Assembly: GCA_022774755.1 (NCBI GenBank)
Contig: JALFLK010000009.1
Coordinates: 186,001-250,000 of the forward strand
Source of the DNA: a bacterium
GTDB taxonomy: Bacteria; Bacillota; Clostridia; Oscillospirales; Acutalibacteraceae
Length of the DNA: 64,000 nt
Reading direction: 5' to 3'
In this document: piece by piece, positions 33,939 to 43,956 of the stretch
Numbering within the stretch: position 1 is the first letter of the stretch
Layout of the letters: each line of letters starts with the position of its first letter
Position numbers and translations under genes: made by a program
Notes under the pieces: model-generated
What the model was told of the DNA's origin: nothing
The model's database searches: none
The model's input: only the letters and a program-made list of their open reading frames with translations

Positions 33939-35330
33939 TTTTGTCCTGATCCTCACAAGCTTTCTCAAAAGCTCTTTGCCGTTAAAGGGAAACAGCGGGT
34001 ACATATAGCTTTTGCCTGAAATTGTCCTGTTTGAGCAAAGCATAACGATGTTTATAATATTGCCTGCGATAAATCCCCAAAGGTTAAACAGGGTGGTCAA
34101 AATCAAAAGCAGAATACGGCAGAATTTAAGACCGTAGCCAAGCTCGTAGCTGGGCTGGGTGTAGTTTGCAATGGTTACAAAGGCCATATATAATATCGCC
34201 TCTCCGCACACCCAACCGGACTGAACCACAAAATCGGACAGAGCAATAGCGCCGATAATGCTCAGTGGAGTAGTGAGGCTGGACGGCGTGTTCAGAGAAG
34301 CAAGTCTTAGTCCGTCAATACCTATTTCAATAGCCAAAAGCTGAACAATTACGGGGATGTTTTGCGGTTCATCCACAAGTATAAATTTAAAGGCGTCGGG
34401 AACGTATTTGGGATTTTGAAGACACAGAAGCCAAAGGGGGGTTATGACCACCGATAACACGGTGATAAAGTACCTTGCAAGGCGCAGGTATGTTCCCGTT
34501 ACGGGAGAAAAATAAAAATCGTCGGCTTCTTCAAGCAAATCAAAAATTGATGTGGGCAGAATGATTGCAGAGGGGGAATTGTCAACAAAAATTACTACAT
34601 TTCCTTTCAGCACAGCCGCAGCGGCGGTGTCGGGACGCTCTGTGTGTTTAACCTTCGGGAAGGGATTAGTCCACAGACCTTTGTATAACTTTTCAATAAG
34701 ACTTTGCTGATTCATTGTCAGAGCGTCGGCCTTTATGCTTTCAATGCGCCGGGTAAGGTCGTCAATCAGCTTTGTATCCGCCTTGCCCTCCATATAGCAA
34801 AGAGCGATATCGGTTTTTGATTTTTTACCTGCTCTGAGAGCCTTAACCCTCAGCTTAGGGTCACGGATTCTGCGCCTTATCAGCGCTGTATTAAAAACAA
34901 TAGTTTCTACAAATCCGTCTTTGCTTCCTCGTAATACCTTGTCGTTTTCAGGCTCGCTTGTTGAGCGCTGAGGATAGGTTCGTATGTCGATAAGTACAGC
35001 CTTGTCAAAGCCCTCAATCAGCAGAGCACAAATTCCCGAAAGCACGTCTGTTGTTATTTTTTCTTCATCGCCGGAGGTTTCCACCTCAATGTACGGAACG
35101 CAGTTCTGCGAAAATGTGTCTGCATTTTTAAAATCATCTTCGGAAGTGTTTTTGTAAATAAATTCCATCAGCTTTTCGGCGATTTCGTCCTTTGTAAGCC
35201 CGTCGGAAAAATACATAACCGCCTTACGGTTTTTAATTGTGATTTTTCTTTCAACAAGGTCAAAGCTGTCCTTTGTGTTAAGACAGCGTTCCATAATATT
35301 TAAGTTTTCGGAATAATTTGTTGTAAGCAT
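33936..35330 (-). CDS. spoVAF: Spore germination protein, SpoVAF/GerA family
   Basis: A 464-residue GerA-family membrane protein. It has a large cytoplasmic N-terminus (KAVLIDIRTYPQRSTSEPENDKVLRGSKDGFVETIVFN... RIRDPKLR is the family hallmark) and about five membrane spans from residue 275. These proteins sit in the spore inner membrane and act in nutrient sensing or with the SpoVA dipicolinate channel. The strong match to the SpoVAF subgroup favours that name, but spoVA genes are not here. It starts 33 bases after gpr, so the two form an operon. Confidence 0.85.
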   Translation of the reverse strand: MLTTNYSENLNIMERCLNTKDSFDLVERKITIKNRKAVMYFSDGLTKDEIAEKLMEFIYKNTSEDDFKNADTFSQNCVPYIEVETSGDEEKITTDVLSGICALLIEGFDKAVLIDIRTYPQRSTSEPENDKVLRGSKDGFVETIVFNTALIRRRIRDPKLRVKALRAGKKSKTDIALCYMEGKADTKLIDDLTRRIESIKADALTMNQQSLIEKLYKGLWTNPFPKVKHTERPDTAAAAVLKGNVVIFVDNSPSAIILPTSIFDLLEEADDFYFSPVTGTYLRLARYFITVLSVVITPLWLLCLQNPKYVPDAFKFILVDEPQNIPVIVQLLAIEIGIDGLRLASLNTPSSLTTPLSIIGAIALSDFVVQSGWVCGEAILYMAFVTIANYTQPSYELGYGLKFCRILLLILTTLFNLWGFIAGNIINIVMLCSNRTISGKSYMYPLFPFNGKELLRKLVRIRTK

Positions 35331-35363
35331 TTTTCTTCCTCTTTATTATTTTACGCTTTTTTG

Positions 35364-36248
35364 CTATACCAGCATTGCCAAATCCTCAAGCTCCAGCCCC
35401 TTGTGCAGGGCGTAATTTACTGACATTGAAATAAGTCTTGAAGCCCTGTCGATAAGCAGGTCAACCTCTTTCGGCGTAACGACCATTTTTCTGCCGTCGG
35501 GGGAGAGCTTTGCCTTAATTTGATTTGCATCGGTTTCGTTTTTTAAGTCAAGCAGGTCGATTGCCATTGTTACTGTGTCAACAACGGTGGGAACGCCTAT
35601 TGCAATAACGGGTATGCCCATAGTTTCGCTGTTGATTTTCGTGCGGTGATTTCCGACTCCTGCTCCCGGTGAAATCCCCGTATTGCTTATTTGCAGAGTA
35701 CAGCCCAGCCGTTCCAGCCGTCTTGAAGCAAGGGCGTCAATGGCGATAATTACCGTAGGCTTTATTTTTTTTGTTATGCTAAGCAGGTATTCCCCTGTTT
35801 CTATTCCCGTCTGACCTGTTACTCCTGTTGTCAGCACCGCCACAGGGCGCAGTCTGTCAAGCCCCGTAGCACGGGCAAGCTCGCCGGTTATGTGCCTTGT
35901 TGCAAGCACCTGTGCACTTGTTTTGGGACCTAATGCGTCGGGAGTGATTTCCACATTTCCAAGTCCGCACACAAGGGCAAGTCCGTTTACCGGAAGCAGA
36001 CGGCGTATTTCTCTGCCGATTGTTTCAAGGCGTTTGTCCGTGTTTGCAAAATTATCCGTCAGGGGCGGTAAGTCCACTGTAATATATGTGCCTTTTTCTT
36101 TGTGCAAAAGCTGACCTGCTCGGTCGGTTTTTACCGTCAGTCTTGATATATTAAGACCGTTTTCGCTGTATTCTTTAAAATCAACGCCGCTGATTTCTTC
36201 TCCTGCAATTTCTCTTGCTTCAATCGCAAGGTCTGTTCTCAATTCCAT
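35364..36248 (-). CDS. gpr: Germination protease GPR
   Basis: A 294-residue aspartic-type endopeptidase that degrades small acid-soluble spore proteins at germination. Conserved GPR blocks are seen: DLPPLTDNF, ALGPKTSAQVLATRHI, ALASRRLERLGCTLQISNTGISPGAGVGNHR and VPTVVDTVTMA. ATG 36248 is chosen, with AGAGGTG upstream; a GTG nine bases earlier falls inside that RBS. A possible forespore sigma promoter lies at 36305-36277. Confidence 0.95.
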   Translation of the reverse strand: MELRTDLAIEAREIAGEEISGVDFKEYSENGLNISRLTVKTDRAGQLLHKEKGTYITVDLPPLTDNFANTDKRLETIGREIRRLLPVNGLALVCGLGNVEITPDALGPKTSAQVLATRHITGELARATGLDRLRPVAVLTTGVTGQTGIETGEYLLSITKKIKPTVIIAIDALASRRLERLGCTLQISNTGISPGAGVGNHRTKINSETMGIPVIAIGVPTVVDTVTMAIDLLDLKNETDANQIKAKLSPDGRKMVVTPKEVDLLIDRASRLISMSVNYALHKGLELEDLAMLV

Positions 36249-36276
36249 AGCCGTCACCTCTAAACTCTATGTGTAA

Positions 36277-36305
36277 TATTATAAGAAAATTTTTTCAAAC
36301 TATTC
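36277..36305 (-). promoter_or_regulatory. Possible sigma-G/F-type promoter for gpr
   Basis: On the minus strand GAATA (36305-36301), 17 bases, TATAATA (36283-36277), close to the forespore sigma pattern (GNATR, then CATNNTA). The site abuts the plus-strand promoter at 36306. Confidence 0.4.
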
Positions 36306-36334
36306 TTTACATAAATAAACTCTGTTGATATAAT
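36306..36334 (+). promoter_or_regulatory. Promoter for the C1 peptidase-dockerin gene
   Basis: TTTACA (36306-36311), 17 bases, TATAAT (36329-36334): a good vegetative promoter, back to back with the candidate gpr promoter. Confidence 0.8.
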
Positions 36335-36364
36335 ATACACATATTTTTCCGGGAGTTAAACGCT

Positions 36365-38017
36365 ATGAAAAATTTAACATCGTTTTCGAAAAAAATGAAA
36401 AAGACCACAGCTTTTATTCTTTCTTCAATAACGATTCTGATGACCTTTGTTTTAGCCGCACCGTCCGCAGGCGCCGCAGTAGTGGAGGAAAATCCCTCGC
36501 TTTCCAAGCCTGCCGATTCCGCAAAAATCAAGTCAGCCTCCGGGCTTCCGTCAAAATACAGCTCTGTTGATTTAGGGTATGTAACCTCCGTGAAAAAACA
36601 GTCTGCCAAAAACTGCTGGGTTTACGGCTCTCTTGCAACAGTTGAGAGCTTCTTGCTTAAAAACGGAATTGTTTTTCCCGAGCTTTCAACCTATCATCTT
36701 GATAAGTGGGGAACTCCCGACGAAAGGGGCTTAGGCTGGCAGAGAACATTAGGCTCCGGCGCTCTTCATTTACTGCCTATGGGATATTTCATATCAAGGC
36801 AGGGACCTTTCGCCAAGGCTGATGACACTTCGCAGGAAAGCTTTGCCGGAATAAATATAAACGCCATAGAATACATAACAATGGAAAAACCGACAAGGAT
36901 TAAGGAGCTTATTTATCGGTGCGGAGCTGTAACGGCAAATTACAATAACGGAGGTATGAAATATTTTAATACCGATAAAACCGCTTTCTATTGCTACGAC
37001 CAAAACGCAGAAATCGAGGGCCATTCCGTAAGCGTTGTGGGTTGGGACGACGATTATCCCAAGGAGAATTTCACTTCCTGCGGGGCAACTCCCAACGAAA
37101 ACGGCGCTTGGCTTGTTAAGAACAGCTGGGGAGATTATAATCCCCTGCATGGTTACTTCTGGATTTCCTATGAGGATTTGTTTATCTTCTCCGATGTATT
37201 CTCTGATTCATACGCTGTGTTATCCGCAGAAAAATCAAGCGAATTTCAAAAGCTTTATCAAAACGAAACCTACGGCGCAACCTACGGCTTTGACTATCTT
37301 GCAGAAAAGCAGAATGTTACATATATGAATTTTTACGATTTTTCCGACGGATATGACAGGCTGAATAAGGTAATATTTGAAACGGAATCAAAGGGCGCCG
37401 ATTACAGCGTGTATTATGTTCCTGCGGAGGATGAGAATATTGTAACCGATACAAGCCGTTGGACGCTTGTTTCAAGGGGCACGGTAGATTATGACGGATA
37501 TATTTGCGTTGACGCAGGGGGCTTTCAGCTTCCTTTGGGTTACGGCGCAATCGCCGTTACTATTGATACCCAAAAGGTAAACGAGGGCGTTCCGTTTTCG
37601 GACGATAACTATGTGGATAATGTTATCGGCGTGGACGAGTGGCTCGTAAAAGCAGGAACAAAGGAATATTTATTCCTTAACGAAGGTGGGTACAACGAGA
37701 GCTTTCTGATGTTTGACGGCAAGTTTTATGATATGAAAGATTATTATGCCCGTGAGCTTGGCGACGATATAGGTGCAACCGCCGTTATTAAAGCGGAAGC
37801 CGAAAACACCTCTCAGGAACCGCCAAAGGCAACCCTTGCAGGGGATGCAGATTTAAACGGTCAGGTAAGCATTAAGGATGTTACAATGGTGCAGATGTTC
37901 CTTGCAAATTTACGCAAGTCATCGGTTATCAGAGACCTTAATTCCGATATGGACAACGACGGAAGTGTTACCGTAAATGATGCGACGGCAATTCAGATAA
38001 AGCTTGCGCATTTATAA
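36365..38017 (+). CDS. Secreted papain-family (C1) peptidase with dockerin
   Basis: 550 residues. Signal peptide (about 1-38), then a C1A peptidase with Gln-containing KKQSAKNCWVYGS (Cys84), EGHSVSVVGWDDDY (His220) and WLVKNSWGDY (Asn253). A lectin-like beta domain (about 300-455) follows, the same arrangement as in clostridial surface peptidases such as Cwp84. A C-terminal dockerin (GDADLNGQVSIKDVTMVQ and DMDNDGSVTVNDATAIQ, about 490-548) completes it. All catalytic residues are present. Likely a scaffoldin-borne protease; substrate unknown. It separates gpr from spoIIP, which are neighbours in many spore formers. Confidence 0.88.
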   Translation: MKNLTSFSKKMKKTTAFILSSITILMTFVLAAPSAGAAVVEENPSLSKPADSAKIKSASGLPSKYSSVDLGYVTSVKKQSAKNCWVYGSLATVESFLLKNGIVFPELSTYHLDKWGTPDERGLGWQRTLGSGALHLLPMGYFISRQGPFAKADDTSQESFAGININAIEYITMEKPTRIKELIYRCGAVTANYNNGGMKYFNTDKTAFYCYDQNAEIEGHSVSVVGWDDDYPKENFTSCGATPNENGAWLVKNSWGDYNPLHGYFWISYEDLFIFSDVFSDSYAVLSAEKSSEFQKLYQNETYGATYGFDYLAEKQNVTYMNFYDFSDGYDRLNKVIFETESKGADYSVYYVPAEDENIVTDTSRWTLVSRGTVDYDGYICVDAGGFQLPLGYGAIAVTIDTQKVNEGVPFSDDNYVDNVIGVDEWLVKAGTKEYLFLNEGGYNESFLMFDGKFYDMKDYYARELGDDIGATAVIKAEAENTSQEPPKATLAGDADLNGQVSIKDVTMVQMFLANLRKSSVIRDLNSDMDNDGSVTVNDATAIQIKLAHL

Positions 38018-38030
38018 CAGATTGTTTTTG

Positions 38031-38064
38031 AAAAGGGGAACGCATAGAGGCGTTTCCCTTTTTG
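38031..38064 (+). terminator. Terminator after the C1 peptidase gene
   Basis: GGGGAACGC-ATAGAG-GCGTTTCCC with flanking A/T pairs, then TTTTT. Confidence 0.85.
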
Positions 38065-38184
38065 GTTATCAGAACACAGCTTTGTTTTTATACTGTAATA
38101 CTCTTGGTATATCCCAACATAAAAATTCTAAAATCATCTGAATTTGCATATTCTTTTATAAGATGGAGCAAAGCAGGTGATAGC

Positions 38185-39288
38185 TTGAAAAAAACAGGAA
38201 GGTTTTTTTCGTTTGTAAAAATGACTTTTGGAGTGCTGATGGTAACTCTTGCCGTTGTATGTATTGCGGTAAGATTCCCACAGTGTTTTTCCGACGCAGA
38301 TACTGCAATGCTTACTGCGGCGGCGTTTACTTTGTCTGACGGAAAGCTTGGAGATTTTCAGACAGAAACAGCTCCCGAAAACAACGAAAATGAAGAAAAA
38401 GAAATCGATTATACAGTGCCGACTGTTGCGGCGGATTCGTCTGCGCCGGAGCCGGAGACATCCGATGCCGACCGGGACAACTATTACAATACATACGCTG
38501 ACCACAGCGGCGAAGAAAAGTACACGGTTACGGAGAAACACTACACTGACTACGGCACGGCGTATGAGAATTTTTTTGTTCAGAATAAAACCGATTATTC
38601 CCCGGATATTGGGGAACTTCTTAACTCCCCTTTGGATTTTAAAATGGAAAACAACGGTCAGCCCGAGGTGCTTATTATGCACACACACACCTGCGAAAGC
38701 TACCTTGACGCAGACGAGGGATTTTTTTATGAAAGCTTTTATCCCCGAAGCACCGACAATAATTTTAATGTTACACGAGTAGGAGAGGCTATTGCAAAAT
38801 CCTTGAAAGAGCAGGGAATAGGCGTAATTCACGATACTACAATTCACGATTACCCCAGCTATAACGGAAGCTACGAAAGAAGCCGTGCCACCATAGATTC
38901 ATACCTTGAAAAATACCCGAGTATAAAAGTTGTGTTGGATATTCACAGGGACGCTTTAGGTTCGGAAACAAACAAGATGAAGCCCACCTTTACCTATAAC
39001 GGCAAAAAAGCCGCTCAAATTATGATAATGTGCGGCTGTGACGACGGAACAATGGATTTCCCCAAATGGAACGATAATCTGAAATTTGCCCTTAAACTTC
39101 AAAAAGAAACGGAAACTATGTACCCCGGAATGACCCGACCGCTTAATTTCGGATACTTTACATACAATATGAATGTAAACTCGGGCTCTCTACTTATAGA
39201 ATTCGGCACCGACGGAAACACTCTGGACGAAGCGGTGTATTCGGGAAAATTGTTTGGCGTCAGCCTTGCCAAGGTATTGCAAAGCTGA
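38185..39288 (+). CDS. spoIIP: Stage II sporulation protein P
   Basis: A 367-residue SpoIIP, the amidase/endopeptidase that with SpoIID and SpoIIM thins septal peptidoglycan for engulfment. N-terminal membrane anchor (about 8-28), an acidic linker, then the amidase domain: EVLIMHTHTCESYL (zinc His), VVLDIHRDALG and the C-terminal GSLLIEFGTDGNTLDEA. The start is TTG 38185 behind AGGTG; in-frame sequence upstream lacks an RBS. Confidence 0.93.
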   Translation: MKKTGRFFSFVKMTFGVLMVTLAVVCIAVRFPQCFSDADTAMLTAAAFTLSDGKLGDFQTETAPENNENEEKEIDYTVPTVAADSSAPEPETSDADRDNYYNTYADHSGEEKYTVTEKHYTDYGTAYENFFVQNKTDYSPDIGELLNSPLDFKMENNGQPEVLIMHTHTCESYLDADEGFFYESFYPRSTDNNFNVTRVGEAIAKSLKEQGIGVIHDTTIHDYPSYNGSYERSRATIDSYLEKYPSIKVVLDIHRDALGSETNKMKPTFTYNGKKAAQIMIMCGCDDGTMDFPKWNDNLKFALKLQKETETMYPGMTRPLNFGYFTYNMNVNSGSLLIEFGTDGNTLDEAVYSGKLFGVSLAKVLQS

Positions 39289-39345
39289 CCGTGATTTGGT
39301 ATAATAATCAGGAATAGTGTCAATTATTGTTAATTGGGGTTTAAA

Positions 39346-39828
39346 ATGAAGCAAAAATCATTTTTAAAATGCTTTACGGCGCTTATTGCGGCGCTTTCAA
39401 TATTTTTTATTACGGCAGTCTGCGCAGGCGCCGTGGACGGCGAAGACGAGCCTGTAACTCCCACTCAATCGGTGGAAACAGTTGCCCCTGCACCCGAAAC
39501 TCAGCCTGAAATTCCCACCGAACCGCCTACTGCCCAACCGGCTCCGACCGATCCTCCGATTATATACACCGACCCGGTTGTTCCGGAGCCTCAGGATACA
39601 GAGCCTCAGCAAGAGGAAACATACGCTCCCCGTCAGGATTCCGTTGAGACAAAGCCCAAAAAACAGCTTCCGACAGTTGCGCCCGCAACCGAGAAGAAAA
39701 AAGCTGACAACGGCGACCTTACCTACGGTTATTTCTCCTGGGCGTGCGTCGGAGCAGGAATTTTAGTGCTTGCAGTAGTTATGCTGACAACCAAAAGGTC
39801 AGAGGGCAAAAAGAACAAGAGAAGATAA
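39346..39828 (+). CDS. Pro/Thr-rich cell-surface protein with C-terminal membrane anchor
   Basis: 160 residues: signal peptide (about 1-28, FFITAVCAGAV), a Pro/Glu/Thr-rich stalk (30-120) with many TxPPT-like repeats, one C-terminal membrane span (about 130-148) and a basic KRSEGKKNKRR tail. That layout exposes the stalk outside and anchors it in the membrane. No enzymatic domain. It may be a surface spacer; no function can be named. The start is ATG 39346, and the next gene begins 11 bases after its stop. Confidence 0.7.
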   Translation: MKQKSFLKCFTALIAALSIFFITAVCAGAVDGEDEPVTPTQSVETVAPAPETQPEIPTEPPTAQPAPTDPPIIYTDPVVPEPQDTEPQQEETYAPRQDSVETKPKKQLPTVAPATEKKKADNGDLTYGYFSWACVGAGILVLAVVMLTTKRSEGKKNKRR

Positions 39829-39839
39829 AAGAGTATAAT

Positions 39840-40805
39840 ATGAAAATTGGTAATGTTACTATAAACAGCAGGGCTGTGCTTGCGCCTATGGCAGGGATTA
39901 CCGACAGAGCTTTCCGAGAGCTTTGCACGGAGTTCGGAGCAGGCTATACCGTAAGCGAAATGGTAAGCTCCAAGGGAATATCCTATAAAAGCAAAAAAAG
40001 CGCAGAGCTTATGGTTCTTTCCGACGGCGAGCGCCCCTGCGGAGTTCAGATTTTCGGGGATAACCCCTCGGTTATGGCGGAAGCGGCCGAATTTGCCATG
40101 CAGTTTAAGCCTGATATAATAGACATAAATATGGGTTGTCCTGCGCCTAAAATCTGCAACAACGGCAGCGGAGCGGCGCTTATGAAAAATCCTGCTCTTT
40201 GCGGAGAAATTGTCAGCGCAGTAGTAAAAAGCGTTGATGTTCCCGTTACGGTGAAAATCCGCAAGGGCTGGGACGAGGACAGCGTAAATGCCCTTGAGGT
40301 AGCGCAGATATGCAGAAAAAACGGTGCGTCTGCCCTTACCGTTCACGGAAGAACAAGAAAGCAGTATTATTCTCCTCCTGTGGATTATGAGCTCATCAGG
40401 CAGGTTAAGCAGAATTTGGATATTCCCGTGATTGCAAACGGCGACGTAAGAAGTCCTGCCGATGCAAAGAGAATTCTTGAATTTACAGGCTGTGATTTGG
40501 TTATGGTGGGCAGAGCGTCCTTGGGCAATCCGTGGATTTTCAGAGATATTAACGCCTATTTAAACAAAGGCGAGCTTTTACCTTTGCCCGAGCTTGACGA
40601 AAGGCTTGGAGTTATGACAGAGCATGTTGAAAGAATATGCCGTTACAAAGGCGAGCATATGGGAATTTTACAGTCCCGAAAACACATAGCATACTACCTT
40701 AAGGGTATGAAAAACGCCGCCGCTTTCAGAAAGAAATCAGGCGAGGTCAAAACTCTCGAGGATGTTTATGCACTTGTGGAGACGGTTAAAAAACAACGGG
40801 AATAG
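39840..40805 (+). CDS. dusB: tRNA-dihydrouridine synthase DusB
   Basis: A 321-residue FMN enzyme that reduces uridine in tRNA. AVLAPMAGITDRAFRELC starts the TIM barrel. INMGCPAPKICNNGSGAALMKNP carries the catalytic Cys, SALTVHGRTRKQYYS and VIANGDVRSPADA bind FMN, and the helical C-terminus has the usual RKHIAYYLKG. ATG 39840 gives the standard N-terminus MKIGNV. Confidence 0.95.
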   Translation: MKIGNVTINSRAVLAPMAGITDRAFRELCTEFGAGYTVSEMVSSKGISYKSKKSAELMVLSDGERPCGVQIFGDNPSVMAEAAEFAMQFKPDIIDINMGCPAPKICNNGSGAALMKNPALCGEIVSAVVKSVDVPVTVKIRKGWDEDSVNALEVAQICRKNGASALTVHGRTRKQYYSPPVDYELIRQVKQNLDIPVIANGDVRSPADAKRILEFTGCDLVMVGRASLGNPWIFRDINAYLNKGELLPLPELDERLGVMTEHVERICRYKGEHMGILQSRKHIAYYLKGMKNAAAFRKKSGEVKTLEDVYALVETVKKQRE

Positions 40806-40855
40806 CTATCCCATAAGGGGTATTTATATAAAGAAAAGGAAAAAGGAGTAAAATA

Positions 40856-42106
40856 ATGAGCGAAAAAATTACAAGCATTGATTTTTTAAAAAGCTATGAC
40901 CCTGCCATCGGCGAGGCTATGGAGCAGGAGCTTAAAAGACAGAGAAGAAACCTTGAACTGATAGCCAGCGAAAATATAGTATCTCCTGCTGTTATGGCGG
41001 CTGTGGGAAGTCTGCTTACCAATAAGTACGCCGAGGGTTACCCCGGAAAAAGATACTACGGCGGATGTCAGTGCGTTGATGTTGTTGAAGAAATCGCAAG
41101 AGAGCGTGCATGCAAGCTTTTCGGCGCAGAGCATGCAAACGTTCAGCCACATTCGGGAGCACAGGCAAACACAGCTGTTTATTTTGCAATGCTTCAGCCC
41201 GGCGATACCGTAATGGGTATGAATCTTTCCGAGGGAGGTCACCTTACCCACGGTTCACCCGTAAATATTTCCGGTAAATATTTTAACTTTGTTGAGTACG
41301 GAGTTGACCCCGTTACCCACGTGATTGATTACGATAAGGTTATGGAGATTGCCCTTGAGTGCAAGCCTAAACTTATTGTGTGCGGCGCAAGCGCATATCC
41401 GAGAATAATCTACTTTAAAAAGTTCAGAGAAATTGCCGACGCCTGCGGTGCATACCTTATGGTTGATATGGCGCATATAGCAGGACTAGTTGCGGCAGGC
41501 GTTCACCCCAATCCGGTGCCCTATGCAGAGTTCGTTACAACTACAACTCACAAGACATTAAGAGGTCCCAGAGGCGGTATGATTCTTTGCAGAGAAGAAT
41601 TTGCAAAGCAGATTGACAAGGCTATATTCCCCGGCACTCAGGGAGGACCTTTGATGCACACCATCGCCGCTAAGGCGGTTTGTCTGGGCGAGGCTTTAAA
41701 GCCCGAGTTTAAGGAATACGGCAAAAATGTTGTAGCCAACGCCAAGGCTCTTGCAAAGGGACTTCTTGACAGAGGCAACAAGCTTGTATCGGGCGGAACG
41801 GATAACCATGTTATGCTTCTTGACCTGCGTGACACAGACGTAACCGGCAAGGAGCTGGAGGCAAGACTTGACGACTGCTACATTACCGTTAATAAAAATA
41901 CAATTCCCAACGAGCCAAGAAGCCCCTTTGTAACCAGCGGTATCCGCATCGGTACTCCTGCCGTTACAACAAGAGGCCTTAACACGGAGGATATGGATAA
42001 AATCGCCGAGTTTATCACTCTTGTTCTCAATGATTATGAGAACTCGGCTCCGAAGGTCAGAGCAGGGGTAGAGGAGCTTTGCGCAAAATATCCCTTATAT
42101 GAATAA
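40856..42106 (+). CDS. glyA: Serine hydroxymethyltransferase
   Basis: A 416-residue PLP enzyme that interconverts serine and glycine and charges tetrahydrofolate with one-carbon units. [15 protein letters not shown], the [13 protein letters not shown]sp-His pair and [17 protein letters not shown] with the PLP lysine are present. Normal length. RBS AAAAGGAG. It is 50 bases after dusB and has a terminator at 42129. Confidence 0.97.
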   Translation: MSEKITSIDFLKSYDPAIGEAMEQELKRQRRNLELIASENIVSPAVMAAVGSLLTNKYAEGYPGKRYYGGCQCVDVVEEIARERACKLFGAEHANVQPHSGAQANTAVYFAMLQPGDTVMGMNLSEGGHLTHGSPVNISGKYFNFVEYGVDPVTHVIDYDKVMEIALECKPKLIVCGASAYPRIIYFKKFREIADACGAYLMVDMAHIAGLVAAGVHPNPVPYAEFVTTTTHKTLRGPRGGMILCREEFAKQIDKAIFPGTQGGPLMHTIAAKAVCLGEALKPEFKEYGKNVVANAKALAKGLLDRGNKLVSGGTDNHVMLLDLRDTDVTGKELEARLDDCYITVNKNTIPNEPRSPFVTSGIRIGTPAVTTRGLNTEDMDKIAEFITLVLNDYENSAPKVRAGVEELCAKYPLYE

Positions 42107-42128
42107 TAAAATAAATTAACCACGGAAC

Positions 42129-42153
42129 AGGGGCGGGATTTTTCCTGCCCTTG
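42129..42153 (+). terminator. Terminator after glyA
   Basis: GGGCGGGA-TTTT-TCCTGCCC, 8-bp stem with one G-T wobble, followed by a T-rich tract. Confidence 0.75.
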
Positions 42154-42280
42154 ATTTTCATTTTTCAAAATCCAAATTGCCCTGTGGAAATGTTCGGGCT
42201 TTGGAAGTTGATAAAATCTATTACAAACAATTTATGCAACAGATTGTTGCGTATAGATTAAGCCGAAAAGAGGCGTCAGT

Positions 42281-43549
42281 ATGAAATCACCTTTGGCAGA
42301 CAGAATAAGACCGGAAAAATTAGAGGACATTGTCGGTCAGGAGCATTTGCTGGGCGAGGGCAAGGCTCTGAGAAAAATCATCGACGGCGGAGATATTCCC
42401 AACCTTATCTTTTACGGCCCGTCGGGAGTGGGCAAGACAACCCTTGCCTCATATATTGCCAGAAAAACCAATAAAACCTTGAAAAAACTCAACGGCACAA
42501 CTGCGTCAACCTCAGATTTAAAAGAAATTTTTGCTCAGCTTGATACTTTTGCAGGGCTTAACGGAATTCTGCTTTATCTTGACGAAATCCAGTATTTTAA
42601 CAAAAAACAGCAGCAAACCTTGCTGGAGTATATAGAAAACGGCAGGATAACCCTGATAGCTTCCACAACGGAGAATCCTTATTTTTATGTGTATAACGCT
42701 GTTTTAAGCCGATGTACGGTGTTTGAGTTCAAATCTGTTTCGGCAAAAGAGATAAAAAAGGCGATTTTAAGAGGAATAGAATTTTTAAAACAGGAGCAGA
42801 ACACGGAAATTTCCGTGTCCGATAAAGCCCTTGAGCATATTTCTCTGTCCTGCGGAGGCGATGTAAGAAAAGCCTTGAACATTTTGGAGCTTGCCTTTAT
42901 GTCTGCGGACATCAAAGACGGAGTTAAGGTTATTACCGACGAGGGCGTAATACAGCTTACGGGAAAATCTGCTTTTCAGTATGACAAAAACGGCGACCAG
43001 CACTATGATATTCTTTCGGCGTATCAGAAGAGTATGCGTGGTTCCGACTGTGACGGAGCAATCCATTACCTTGCAAGGCTTTTGTCGGCAGGAGATTTAA
43101 TCGGTGCCTGCCGAAGACTGATGGTGTGCGCCTGCGAGGATGTGGGACTTGCCTATCCGTCGCTGATTCCCTTTGTTAAGTCCTGCGTTGATATTGCTAT
43201 GCAGGTGGGCTTGCCGGAGGCGAGAATTCCCCTTGCCGACGCTGTAATAATGGTTTGCAATTCTCCGAAATCGAATTCGGCATACAACGCCATAAACAGC
43301 GCAATGCAGGACATTGAAAAAGGCGTTTCGGGACCCATTCCCCGTCAGCTCCAGAATAAACACTTTGACGGCGAGGATAACCAAAACAAAGGTCAGTTTT
43401 ATTTATATCCCCACGATTTTGAAAATCACTATGTAAAACAGCAGTATCTGCCCGACAACATCAAAGACAGGCAGTACTATTCTTACGGCGACAACAAAAA
43501 TGAGCAGAGCTTTAAAAGCTATTGGGACTCAATTAAAAACAAAAAATAA
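42281..43549 (+). CDS. rarA: Replication-associated recombination protein RarA/MgsA
   Basis: A 422-residue clamp-loader-like AAA+ ATPase that acts at stalled replication forks. PLADRIRPEKLEDIVGQEHLLG is the family start. Walker A is FYGPSGVGKTT (about 45-55), Walker B YLDEIQYFNKKQQ and sensor 1 IASTTENP. The C-terminal MgsA tetramerisation region has the YARLLSAGDLIGACRRL-like block and YLYPHDFENHYVKQQYLPD. Full length. Confidence 0.94.
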   Translation: MKSPLADRIRPEKLEDIVGQEHLLGEGKALRKIIDGGDIPNLIFYGPSGVGKTTLASYIARKTNKTLKKLNGTTASTSDLKEIFAQLDTFAGLNGILLYLDEIQYFNKKQQQTLLEYIENGRITLIASTTENPYFYVYNAVLSRCTVFEFKSVSAKEIKKAILRGIEFLKQEQNTEISVSDKALEHISLSCGGDVRKALNILELAFMSADIKDGVKVITDEGVIQLTGKSAFQYDKNGDQHYDILSAYQKSMRGSDCDGAIHYLARLLSAGDLIGACRRLMVCACEDVGLAYPSLIPFVKSCVDIAMQVGLPEARIPLADAVIMVCNSPKSNSAYNAINSAMQDIEKGVSGPIPRQLQNKHFDGEDNQNKGQFYLYPHDFENHYVKQQYLPDNIKDRQYYSYGDNKNEQSFKSYWDSIKNKK

Positions 43550-43956
43550 GCATATAATTCCGTTGGATTATCCGATATAATCTACCAGAAAAATAAATCA
43601 ATGACGAAAATTCAAGAAAACTTAATAGTTTTCTACTTTATAGCGGAATTTTGGTATATTTCACTAAAAAAACACATTAAAATTTGGGAGCAGATAAATT
43701 TTAATATTCCAAATTACAATAATAACTTTCGGATGAATTATTATAATTACTATGAGGAGAATTATGGGTAGCCGTGCCCTTTCAGCATATGTTATTTAGA
43801 AGTTTTGTGGCTGAAAACCTATATTATTGAACGGTTATTTTTAATTTGCCTGAATGTTATTTGAAGTTTTGAAAGGAGTGAATTTATTATTTTGGTCGGG
43901 AGCAGACTAAAATGCAAATTGAGAGATTATCACATTATTAAGGAGGAAACAAATAA
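43550..43956 (+). other. AT-rich leader region before the starch cassette
   Basis: 407 bases without a supported gene. A TATAAT at 43742-43747 lacks a convincing -35. An 11-codon frame (43764-43799) follows GAGGAG. An 18-codon frame starts at TTG 43892 and its TGA overlaps the ATG of the next gene (ATGA at 43957-43960). Either could be a leader peptide, but both may be chance. No catabolite-response element was recognised. Confidence 0.4.

Noticed and set aside
38134-38847. 237-codon frame antisense to spoIIP
   Set aside because: Poly-Val/Phe/Arg composition typical of an antisense shadow.
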